Shown one piece after another: positions 24,075-33,214 of a stretch of DNA of 64,000 nt (position 1 is its first letter; each line of letters begins with the position of its first letter). A model generated the notes under the pieces. It saw nothing but the letters and a program-made list of their open reading frames with translations, did not search any database and had not been told where the DNA came from. Origin of the DNA: Anniella stebbinsi (taxonomy: Eukaryota > Chordata > Lepidosauria > Squamata > Anniellidae); the NCBI GenBank assembly GCA_029215795.1, contig JARDYH010000007.1:75031763-75095762 (forward strand), read 5' to 3'. A program made the translations under genes and the position numbers.

Positions 24075-24205
24075 TTTTCAAAGGCAGCCCCAAAGACTAC
24101 AATTCCCATCATCCCAAAGCATTAGCCTTTCTGGCTGGGGAAGATGGGAACTGTAGTCCAAGACATCTGAAGGGCTGCCAGGCCAGGGAAGGCTGATCTC
24201 CAGAA
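24075..24205. repeat. Foldback repeat (ACTACAATTCCCATCATCCC family)
   Basis: The left half GACTACAATTCCCATCATCC and the right half GATGGGAACTGTAGTCCAAG are inverted around GGCTGGGG. Related diverged copies lie near 402-540, 25228-25370, 36972-37098, 47088-47225, 47722-47860 and 55143-55215. This is a dispersed palindromic family common in reptile DNA. Confidence 0.6.
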
Positions 24206-25424
24206 GGAGAAACACCAAAACCATGCCCAGGCAAGGAATTGGCCCTGGCTGGGTGCCTTTAGCTACAGCCTGGTGCCCAGAAATTAAGCACCGTCCCACA
24301 GTGAAATAAACAACACCTGTGTCTGTTCAAAGAAGATTTTTATTTCCAAATCCTTGAATGGGTATGTTTTTGTTTACTTTTGTTTTTTTATTATTATTGC
24401 ACCCATCTGTCCCATAAAGTTCTGCACAAACACTTTCCCGAAAGGTGAATGACCCGCAGGAGCTCTGCAGTTCCAGGAAATCCGGGGGCTGTCTATACAC
24501 CTTATTTGCCCTGCGGTGGCTGCACGGTGGCACTGCAGCAGTTACATGACATAGCTGTCAGCTCGCAGCCACCATGGGGCTTTTCTCTGAAGCTGCAAAT
24601 TTAAAAAGTTGGGGATTTATCCCGACTTTTTGCTTTGAAGAGAGGTCACCACGGTCCTTCCACCACATGACCTCGCTTCGGTGTCAAACTGGGTGTGTTC
24701 CAAGGCAAATGCTGACTGCTGATAGGTCACTGGAGGTGCATGGAGGCCAGGCATGGGGCGGGCTCGGTGAGCTGGATGGCCACCAGAAAGCCCACGCCCC
24801 CAGCTGCCATGGGGATTTCCCACCCCCACCCTGCAGCAGCGATACCACAGGGTTTCAAGCGTTAGGAGCATCAAAGCGACGCCATGAAGGTCTCTGGAGA
24901 TTAGATACATCAGTCCTCACTTGTAGAAGAATCTTTCCACAGAGCCAATAGGAAGTATAGATTATATCATGATTACTTAATCCTCTATCTGGTGTGTGAC
25001 TTGCTGTACAATCACTTTTTAAAAAAACTACCATGTGTTTTAAGCACAGTTACGTTTTTGCAACAATCAGTGGCTTAAAGCACACACAGACACACAGACA
25101 CACTGTTTCCCACTTTTATAAAGGGGGATCAACCATTTTCTTTGTTGGGCAGATTGCTGGTGAATCGGTTCATAGAATAGCCCACTGCGGTTGGTTTGTG
25201 GTTCCTCCAAGGAATGGCTAATGGTTAGAGCAGCTGTCCCCCAACCCAGTGCACTCCAAATGTGTTGGTCTACAACTCCTATTGTCCCCAAATAGAGCCG
25301 CCTTACTGGCTGAGGATGATGAGTGTTATACCCCAAGACATCTGGAAGGCACAGCATTGGGGAAGTCTGGGTTAGAAAATAGTTGAGGATGCCAACTTTG
25401 TTTTTAACAGTGCATAGTCAAGTT

Positions 25425-25728
25425 TTGGAATTTGCTACCACGAGACGTAGTGATGGCTGCTAATTTGAATGGCTTTAAGAGGGGGATCAACAAATTCCTG
25501 GAGGACAAGGCTATCAATATCTCCTAGTCCCAATGGCTCTGTGCTTCATCCAGATTCAGAGGCAGTAAGCCTATGTATGCCAGTTGCTGGGGAACATGGG
25601 AGAGAGGGTGCTGTTGCACCGTGTCCTGCTTGTGTGTTTTCTATCACAAGCTGGTTGGCCACAGTGTGAACAGAATGCTGGACTAGATGGGCCCTTGATC
25701 TGCTTCAGCATGGCTGTTCTTATGTCAA
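25425..25728 (+). mobile_element. CR1-like LINE 3' fragment
   Basis: It carries the terminal landmarks GAATTTGCTACCACGAGACG, GTTGGCCACAGTGTGAACAG and ATGCTGGACTAGATGGGCCC, and ends near TGTTCTTATG. The same family is found at 32285-32485, 38370-39720, 41228-41370 and 58300-59215. Confidence 0.65.
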
Positions 25729-26300
25729 GAGACACCAACCAGAGCTTCCCTCCTTCCCTCTCCCCTGCCCCCTGTATTCCTGCAACTGGAGGGAGAGAGC
25801 AAGCATGTGTCTTGTGTGAAGAACAGCACTTCTGTAGCTCAGGACAAATAGAAAGAACACTGCCAGTTGGTTGATGCCCCTTTGCTGGAGACAGGGGACG
25901 CTTCCTTGGAGTCTGACGTGGGGAAGCTGGTCTGCTGGTTTACAGGAAGGACTGCTGTTTTCCTTGGAGTCCATGTTTTCATGTCTATTTGTAAGTATTA
26001 CAGAGACCTCCAGTGCTCTCTGTCACCCAAAGGACACCAAAAGCCAAGTAGCCCTGTCTCCGGACTGTCTCCGGAACATGTCATTACTCCGGGAAGAGGA
26101 GAGCACGCAACAGTTAAGGATCACAGAAGAGGGAAGCAGGCAGACAAGAGAGTCTGCTCCAGCTGAGCTTTCCCCTTCTTCCACAGTTAGCCAATATAAA
26201 CTGCCCTGTGGGAAGGATTCCAGAGTGGGGGAAGGCAGGCAGGCAGGCAAGCTGGTTGGCTGGCAAAGATTTCCTCAGGCCTCTCTTTCCTCACAGAGGC

Positions 26301-26400
26301 CCTGTTCAGAAGACAAACCATGACTTTAACCACAGTGAATAAGGCAAAAAGCCTTAGTCACCATGGTTAAAGCTGTGGTTTAAGGTGTCTTCTGAACAGG
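26301..26400. mobile_element. 100-bp foldback MITE, CCTGTTCAGA family
   Basis: The first ten bases CCTGTTCAGA and last ten TCTGAACAGG are exact inverted ends. The inner words AGACAAACCATGACTTTAAC and GTTAAAGCTGTGGTTTAAGG extend the inverted repeat. No target duplication can be read. Confidence 0.7.
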
Positions 26401-26564
26401 AGCAGAGCTTTCTGCCATCACCAGCCCTGTGGGACTGAACCTTACGAGTTGTTTTACAAAGTGTTTTATTAACTGTTTATTAATAAACTAGCAAATGGGC
26501 CTGGCTTTGCACGGGGTGGAATAGCCTTCAGTTTGATGCACAAACCCTTCAGACAAACTTACAC

Positions 26565-26567
26565 ATC

Positions 26568-26630
<63 letters not shown>

Positions 26631-26715
26631 ATTATTATTATTATTTATTGCATTTCTATCCCACCCAATAGCCGAAGCTCTCTGGTCGGTTCGCAAAAAT
26701 AAAGAAAATATTTAA
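26565..26715 (-). mobile_element. L2-like LINE tail with ATT microsatellite
   Basis: An ATT tract (26567-26650) abuts TCCCACCCAATAGCCGAAGC, the L2 3' end also seen at 52190 and 23470. The tract is the expanded 3' tail. Confidence 0.6.
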
Positions 26716-26959
26716 GTTTGACACATTGTGCCTGCCCTGTCTGCATGAAACCATGCCTTCTGGCAGCACTAGACACAGCCTCTGCCAAAGTATACCCCTA
26801 TAGCCCCCTAAGGGGGAGGAGCCGCCCCACAGCAGAGAGGTGGGGAAGGCATATATGATGTTGTCCCTTGGGCTACTAAACTCTCCTGGCTTCAAACTGC
26901 ATGAGCCACAAAGCTATGCACTTTTTAGGGATGTCTGCCCCTAGGGGTTGAAGATGTTA

Positions 26960-27060
26960 CTGCAGACTTTGACCACATGAACATGTATAAGGGCACAACC
27001 CTACACATGTTTAACCAGGCTTTGACCACATGAACATGGATAAGGGCACAACCCTAGGAG
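26960..27060. repeat. Short tandem duplication of about 52 bp
   Basis: GACCACATGAACATG..ATAAGGGCACAACCCTA occurs twice in tandem. The word ACCCTACACATGTTTA (26998-27013) recurs in the same orientation at 28793-28808, so it brackets the Penelope fragment and may be its target duplication. Confidence 0.55.
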
Positions 27061-27338
27061 GAGAGCATCCACTCAGGGCAAAAAAAGGAGAGAGGCAGGT
27101 TCTCAGAATGCTGAGATACTTTATTATTCATGCCCAACACGTTTCGGCCTGTGTTGTTTTTTTAAGGCCTTCTTCGGGGGCTGTAACATCAAGAATAAAT
27201 TACATTATGTTTATGGGGATAACACACAGCATTAATATATCAGTTTAGGGGGTTAGTTAGGCATATTGCCTCAAAAGGTCTGTGCCCATTTGTAAGTTTC
27301 TTTTTTAAAAAAATTAATACAATACTAAGGTTCTTGAG

Positions 27339-27659
27339 TAGGCTGACCATATGAAAAGGAGGACAGGGCTCCTGTATCTTCAACAGTTGCAGAGAAAAGG
27401 GAATTTCAGCTGGCATCATTTGTATGCAATTAGTCCCTGGTGAAATTCTCTCTTCATCACAGCAATTAAAGTTGCATGCACTATACTAGAGTGACCAGAT
27501 ACAAAAGAGGGCAGGGCCCCTGCAACTTTAACTGTTGTGATGAAGAGGGAATTTCACCAGGTACGAATTGTATATGAATGACGCCGGCTGAAATTCCCTT
27601 TTCTCTACAACTGTTAAAGTTACATGAGTCCTGTCCTAAATTTTCATATGGTCAGCCTA
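27339..27659 (+). mobile_element. Palindromic hAT-type MITE, copy 8
   Basis: A 321-bp copy with the perfect 8-bp target duplication TTCTTGAG (27331-27338 and 27660-27667), inserted in the Penelope remnant. Confidence 0.88.
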
Positions 27660-28209
27660 TTCTTGAGCCTGTCCACATTATACATTAAAATTTCTATAAA
27701 TCATATAAAAACATTTTTAATGTAAAAACACTTTTAACAAAAGTTTAATATATAGGTTCTTACTTAGTAAGAGATGTCTGTAGAAAACTCTTAGCAGGAT
27801 GATAGTCTCCTATGATATTCACTGGCGACTGAGGAAATGTAATCATTCCAGGGCCCTCTTTTTATTCTAATTCATCTTTTCTCATTGTTTCATCATTTTT
27901 TGTCATTTTTGGTGCTTTATCATTTTGTTTCCACGTGGAAATGATAAGTACAAGGTCTCAAAATACGTCATTACTGCTATCGTTATTCCTGTTATGTGGG
28001 AGTCACTGCAGGTAATTACTGAGTCACAGGAGTGGCAAAAAAATTGAAATCTAAGTTTAAGCCACTGGAGTTTAGCGTTTTTAACTTTAGGTAACATTCT
28101 ATTTCCTTTCTTAATAACAATTTGTTATCCTGTCTTTCCAATTTTTCGAAGGCTCAAAACTTTAAATCTGCAAAAGAATGATTTTGTGCTAAAAAATTAT
28201 CTACTAAAG

Positions 28210-28517
28210 TAGGCTGACCATATGAAAAGGAGGACAGGGCTCATGTAACTTTAACAGTTGTAAAGAAAAGGGAATTTCAGCCAGTGTCATTCGTATGCAA
28301 TTAGTTCCTGGTGAAATTCCCTCTTCATCACAACAGTTAAAGTTGCAGGCACTATGCTAGAGTGACCATATACAAAAGAAGGCAGGGCCCCTGCAACTTT
28401 ATCTGTTGTGATGAAGAGGGAACTAATTGCATACAAATGACACTGGCTGAAATTACCTCTTCTCTACAACTGTTAAAGTTATATGAGCCCTGTCCTCCTT
28501 TTCATATGGTCAGCCTA
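28210..28517 (+). mobile_element. Palindromic hAT-type MITE, copy 9
   Basis: A 308-bp copy with a small internal deletion in the right arm. The flanks repeat ACTAAAG (28203-28209 and 28518-28524). It is inserted in the Penelope remnant. Confidence 0.82.
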
Positions 28518-28792
28518 ACTAAAGGAGTACCTGATCTGTTGTTCTTTAAGTTACTGAGGTGCTCTCCTTATACATTTTTTCAAAGGTCTAATCGTTTTGC
28601 CTATATAGATCTTTGGGCATTAGCACTGGATGACATAGATGACAAAAGTGCTGTTAGAGGTAGTAAAATGTTTGAGGAAATAGCTTTGTTGATCAGATGG
28701 GCTTTTGAATTCTGTGGCTTTGAGGGTGTATTTGCAGTAGCCGCAATATCCACAGGGATGGTGTCTGAGAACCTGCTTCTCTCCTTTTTTTT

Positions 28793-28900
28793 ACCCTACA
28801 CATGTTTAGACAGAAAAAGTCCTACAACTCCCAGCATTCCCTAGCCAGCCACACTAGGTGGGAAAGCTTTTTTCCTATCTAAACATGCATAGCATTGGGC
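28793..28900. repeat. Foldback repeat with CTACAACTCCCAGCATTCCC
   Basis: It begins ACCCTACACATGTTTAGACA and ends TATCTAAACATGCATAGCAT, so the outer words are inverted. A related right half lies near 62950-63006. Confidence 0.5.
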
Positions 28901-29389
28901 CCTAATGAATTAAAATGTATTATTTTGTTCTGAAAACAAAATAACCATGAGGTTCACATCCCTTATTTTGCTTGCCAAGTTTCAGGGTCTAGGTTTCACA
29001 GTCTTAATGCTATGGCACCTGCAGATGGATGGACAAACAGACACTTGCCCTCTTTTATTATTGTAGATTGTTTTCTTCTTTGGAAGCCACCTCTGTAGGA
29101 TTTTATTCTGAAAGGCGGGATATCAGTAATCATAATAAATAAAAATAAATAATACTGGTACAAACTCACACCTCAGTTCTTCAAGTGGTGAGAACTTCTG
29201 GGGTGCAAGCATTTTCCTCAGGGCTTGGGATTCCTTGGAATAAAGTTACTGGAGTTTTATGAGTGGTTCGCTGGAATATAATTCATTTACACATATATAC
29301 AGTTTGAGCCTAAGCAGAGACTCACAGCAACAGCAACCTGATGCTCCCCCAATTAAGTTTGTTAGAGCTTCAGTAGCCTATTCTCTGGT

Positions 29390-29515
29390 AACCTTCAAAT
29401 TAGATTACTGCAAGGCTCTATGTTGAGCAGCCTTTGAAGATAGTTTGGAAATTGCAGCTTGTGCAAAATGCAGTGGCCAGACTAAAAATGGCAACCAAAT
29501 GGTCTGAGCATTTAA
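29390..29515 (+). pseudogene. L2-like LINE reverse transcriptase C-terminal fragment
   Basis: The plus strand encodes WKLQLVQNAVARLKMATKW, close to the L2 consensus RLQLVQNAAARLLTG. The upstream part (LDYCNALY-like) is decayed. Sequence after 29520 is unrelated. Confidence 0.6.
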
Positions 29516-30239
29516 CAATAACAGTTGCAGGTGTGTGTGTGTGTTTCCAGTCAGGATCTCTGGAAACAAGGGATTGAAGCCCCTTCCATGCCATGCCATG
29601 GGCCTGATCCAGTTTCCCACACAAACATACACACCTTCCCATGCTGGCTGTTTGTTTTTCAAAATCCAAGTATACAAGAGCAAACTATGTGGCAAATGTA
29701 ATACCCTTTCCCCCCCCCCATTGTTCTTTGCCTTGTCTATCATGCCATTCACTGAAGCTATTAATAAACAGATGCTGGATTAAAGGAAGTGCAGAATGGA
29801 GTAGTATGCCATAAATCCGTTCGTTGACTATTCAGAATTGTACATTGCAAATCCATTATCACCTTTACCAGTTTTGCAAGAGCCAATCACACTGTTTGGC
29901 TCAGTATTGGGGTTCAAGGTAAACTATATCAAATCAGAGATTATATGAAGCAATGCTTCATCCAGAATTCAGGGAACTATTAAATATAAATATATACATC
30001 AATGGAATGTGGAAGCACTTTAGGGTTTGCATTCCTTCTAATAGTGCAGATCTCCTAGAAAACATTGACATTATGCTTAATTGGCTGTATTAAGAAAAAG
30101 CTCAAAGAGTGTGGGGAGGGGAAACGGACCAAATATGGCCCATGTGAAGTCACATAATTAACATGGTTCTGTTGCCAAAGTGTCTGTTTATTGTTCCTAG
30201 AAAAAACACTATTTTTTTCCTAGAAAAAAAACTAATTGA

Positions 30240-30588
30240 GAACTAGCATTCAATTTCGCAAATCCAAACAGAACCCTTCAACAATGGTATCTCTTGATGT
30301 GGAGAAGGCCTTCAACCCCCTGGAAGGTCCCCATCTCTTATCTGAATTGCAACACATGAGATTTAGCATGGGTTTCCTCTAGGTGGTCCAAGCCTTGGAT
30401 GGAGCACCTCAAGCACATGACAAAGTTAATCTTTGTCCATGTCATGGTTTCCCCATCCAAAGAGAGGCAGGTCAAGGCTGAGTTTTGTCACCCCTGCTCT
30501 TTGCCTTCCTTATTGAGCCATATGGCGAAGCTATTAAAGAGGGATGCTCAATCAAAGGGGTGCAGACAGGAGCTGTACATTGATAAAA
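30240..30588 (+). pseudogene. L1/Tx1-like LINE reverse transcriptase fragment
   Basis: The decayed plus-strand frame reads MVSLDVEKAFNPLEGPHLLS, matching RT motif A (sLDaeKAFDrvew.fL), and further on QG.VLSPLLFAFLIEPYGEA, matching motif B (RQGCPLSPLLFalaiEPLA). Stops and frameshifts lie between them. MITE copy 10 abuts the 3' side. Confidence 0.65.
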
Positions 30589-30956
30589 TAGGGTGACCAT
30601 ATGAAAAGGAGGACAGGGCTCCTGTAACTTTAACAGTTGTAGAGAATAGGGAATTTCAGCCGGTGTCATTTGTATGCAATTAGTTCCTGGTGATATTCCC
30701 TCTTCATCACAACAGTTAAAATTGCAGGTACTATACTAGAGTGACCATATACAAAAGAAGGCAGGGCCCCTGCAACTTTAACTGTTGTGATGAAGAGGGA
30801 ATTTCACCAGGAACTAATTGCATACAAATGACACCGGCTGAAATTCTCTTTTCTCTACAACAGTTAAAGTTATACAATACAAATCTTTATTGCAGTCTAT
30901 AAACCAGCAACGTTAAAGTTACATAAGCCCTGTCCTCATTTTCATATGGTCAGCTT
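30589..30956 (+). mobile_element. Palindromic hAT-type MITE, copy 10, with nested retroelement tail
   Basis: The left end is TAGGGTGACCATATG and the right end is CATATGGTCAGCTTA. A 39-base insert at about 30872-30910 is bracketed by GTTAAAGTTA. Its reverse complement ends CAATAAAGATTTGTATTGTA, a typical LINE/SINE 3' tail. No 8-bp target duplication is seen. Confidence 0.8.
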
Positions 30957-31440
30957 AGTACATGACTGTCCACCACAGACCCGCTATCATCTTTACCAGT
31001 CTTGTAAGAGCCAGTTGCACTGGATGGCTCAATATCTGGGCTCAAGGTAGTTTATATCCAATCAGAAGTTGTGCCAATCAATATTTCACCTAGGGTTCAG
31101 GTAGGCTGACCATCTGAAAAGGAAGACAGGGCTCATGTAACTTTAACAGTTGTAGAGAAAAGGGAATTTCAGCCGGTGTCATTTGTATGCAATTAATTCC
31201 TGGTGAAATTCCCTCTTCATCACAAGAGTTAAAGTTGCAGGGGCCCTGCCTTCTTTTGTATCTGGTCACTCTAGTACAGTGCCTGCAACTTTAACTGTTG
31301 TGATGTAGAGGGAATTTCACCAGGGACTAATTGCATACAAATGACACTGGCTGAAATTCCCTTTTCTCTACAACTGTTAAAGTTACATGAGCCCTGACCT
31401 GGATTTTATCTGGCCAGCCTGGTTCAGGAAACTATGAAAT
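30957..31440. other. Degraded retroelement sequence split by MITE copy 11
   Basis: 30985-31090 is related to 29860-29940 (TATCATCTTTACCAGTCTTG against TATCACCTTTACCAGTTTTG), so a LINE-like repeat occurs twice in this stretch. Confidence 0.45.
31102..31420 (-). mobile_element. Palindromic hAT-type MITE, copy 11 (mixed ends)
   Basis: A 319-bp copy with the perfect 8-bp target duplication GGTTCAGG (31094-31101 and 31421-31428). The left end is the ...GACCATCTGAAAAGG type and the right end is the ...GGATTTTATCTGGCC type, so the termini come from two subfamilies. Confidence 0.87.
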
Positions 31441-31452
31441 ATAGTTGGTGTC

Positions 31453-31809
31453 ATGACCAGGTCTGTTCCCTTTGGTGTGGGGGAAGGAGTTTCAGCCTAT
31501 CAATCAGGATCAGATTCTGAAGCTGAAGAAACGGGACTGGAAATATCCCATATTACACAGGAAGTGGAGGACGTGATTCTTCCAGACTCTTCACCAACCA
31601 GGAATGAATCTTCACAAGTCCTTATCAGTGAGAACGTGAACAACACATGGTCTGTGGGAACTCAAGAATCCTCTGAGGGGGAGAGGACTTCAGAGCTGAC
31701 CGATCCCAGAGTACGCCATAGATTCAAACGGGCAGAACTAAAGGTAGGCGAGGGAGTGTCAGCTCAGCTAGCCTCTCGCCAAAGGTTTCTTCAAAGGAAT
31801 CCTCCTTGA
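31453..31809 (+). other. Unrecognised open frame, 118 codons
   Basis: An acidic, Ser/Glu-rich product with SDSEAEETGLE and a basic patch DPRVRHRFKRAELK, ending FLQRNPP. There is no signal peptide, membrane helix or domain I recognise. The frame lies between two repeats and has no clear splice context. It could be part of a retrotransposon or an unlisted repeat, so it is reported but not called a gene. Confidence 0.25.
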
Positions 31810-32194
31810 AGTGAAAGGGACTCAAGGAAAAGACCACCGCCTTTGTTGAAAGAACAATCGTCTTGCTTAGTTTAGCTAAGTGTTAGCCTAGAGTAAGGCT
31901 CCTAGGTTTAAACTCTCTTGAGGTGCAAGGAGATGTTTATTTACTGGATGAAGCTTTGAGGAAGACTTGGCAGACCTCTTTGGTCTTGCATGTTGCCCTC
32001 ACACCTTGATGAAAGAGATGAGATACAAGTGTTGGGTAGACTAGGCTCACAACTTAATTGCTATTAATGCAATGCAAAGAGCTGTGTGGGGAATGCTGAG
32101 GCAGGACCCATTTTGTGGTGCATCTCCTCCCCACTAGCTTGGTTACACAATGAAAACAATATATTACGTTCTTCCACCCCCTCCAGCCGCACTT

Positions 32195-32490
32195 TAGGTC
32201 AACCTTCCACCTGATGGCCTTCAGATGTTTTACACCTCAACTCCCAGCAGACTCAGCCAGGAATCCTGGAAGTTGCAAAGGCTGCTAGTCCTGATAGCTA
32301 TGGGCTACTTCCAGTATGTACCTCCTATGTGCACCAGCTGCTGGGGAGCATGGGTGGCAGAGTGTGATTACACTCATGTCCTGCTTGTGGGTTTGCCATG
32401 GGCAGCTGGTTGGCCACTGTGTGAACAAAATGCTGGACTAAATGGACCCTTGGTCTGATCCAGCACAACTCTTCTTATGGTCTAATTGGA
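32195..32490 (+). mobile_element. Foldback repeat fragment followed by a CR1-like LINE 3' fragment
   Basis: 32200-32280 has the foldback words CAGATGTTTTACACCTCAAC. 32285-32485 has GTTGGCCACTGTGTGAAC and ATGCTGGACTAAATGGACCC, ending TCTTCTTATGG. Confidence 0.55.
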
Positions 32491-32920
32491 GCCATCAGCC
32501 TCCACTGGGTTTAGAATTATATTTTATGTTTAAATTTGTTGTGCCTTGTCTTGATGGCTTTTTAGCACACCGACACCAACAAACTGACATATAATAAGAA
32601 TGATGAAAAGGAATAACAAGAAATAAATGGGGGAGCTGATGAAACTCACATCATAAAGCAATCCTTCGTATGAATCTATATTATTAGAAGCCTGTCCCTG
32701 TTTTTAGCTGCGAAGCAGTGGAGGGTATAGTGAAAATGGCATCAAGAGAGCATCTCTATCCATTCCTGCAACATGGTAGGGCAGAGGTAGATAACAGCAC
32801 TCTACTGCTAGGAAATACCTTCCTTCTTCCCCTGAGATGCCACACCCTGTATCAATCTCTCTGTCTGGGTTATTCATTACCTAATTCTTCCTGCACCCCA
32901 CATCTTCTTCTGGCCTGTGA

Positions 32921-33214
32921 GGCAGAGTGACGTCACAGAGTCCAAGAGCCGGATCGCTCTATAAGAAGTGCAGTAGCAGAGTGGTCTGTATGAGAAGGGA
33001 AGCATCCACTGAAGAGACGTTTTGGAGTGGTTGGCTGAGAGTACCCCATAAAAAGGGCAGGCAAAGGACTGAAGATACAACAAAGGAGAGAGAGCAGGCG
33101 TCTGGAGGGCACCGGGCAGGTGATCAGGTCAGTTGGAAAGGAGAAACGGGGAGAACTGAGAAAGGAGGACGGAGCACACGTGTGGAACTGCAACGAGCGT
33201 GAAAAAGAAACGCT
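32921..33214 (+). promoter_or_regulatory. CD225 copy 1 promoter-proximal region and 5'UTR
   Basis: A perfect CRE palindrome TGACGTCA lies at 32928-32935. A TATA-like CTATAAG follows about 25 bases downstream near 32958-32965, so transcription probably starts near 32990. The rest up to the ATG is purine-rich 5'UTR that aligns with the upstream regions of copies 2 and 3 (shared blocks such as GGAGAACTGAGAAAGG with copy 2). A GAAANNGAAAC match, like an ISRE half, sits at 33201-33211 just before the ATG, but it is not conserved in the paralogues. The TSS position is inferred. Confidence 0.55.

Larger units (their letters stand above)
27086..28792 (-). mobile_element. Penelope-like element remnant, interrupted by two MITEs
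   Basis: The minus strand near 28530-28775 encodes a decayed GIY-YIG endonuclease: HPCGYCGYCKYTLKA, then HFTTSNSTFVIYVIQC, a stop, and CPKIYIGKTIRPLKK. This CxxCxxC finger followed by a YIGKT motif is diagnostic of Penelope-like elements. Downstream on the same strand are AT-rich sequence and a terminal block at about 27095-27185 with GGCC stems and GAAAC, as at 20045-20095. MITE copies 8 and 9 split the element. The sequence GGAGAGARGCAGGTTCTCAG stands at both ends in inverted orientation. Confidence 0.7.

Noticed and set aside
24574..24951. 125-codon plus-strand frame starting with a fair Kozak context
   Set aside because: No domain, no splice sites and low-complexity proline segments; it overlaps a minus-strand frame of similar length.
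28362..28844. 160-codon plus-strand frame
   Set aside because: It runs through a MITE and then the antisense of a Penelope endonuclease fragment; not a gene.
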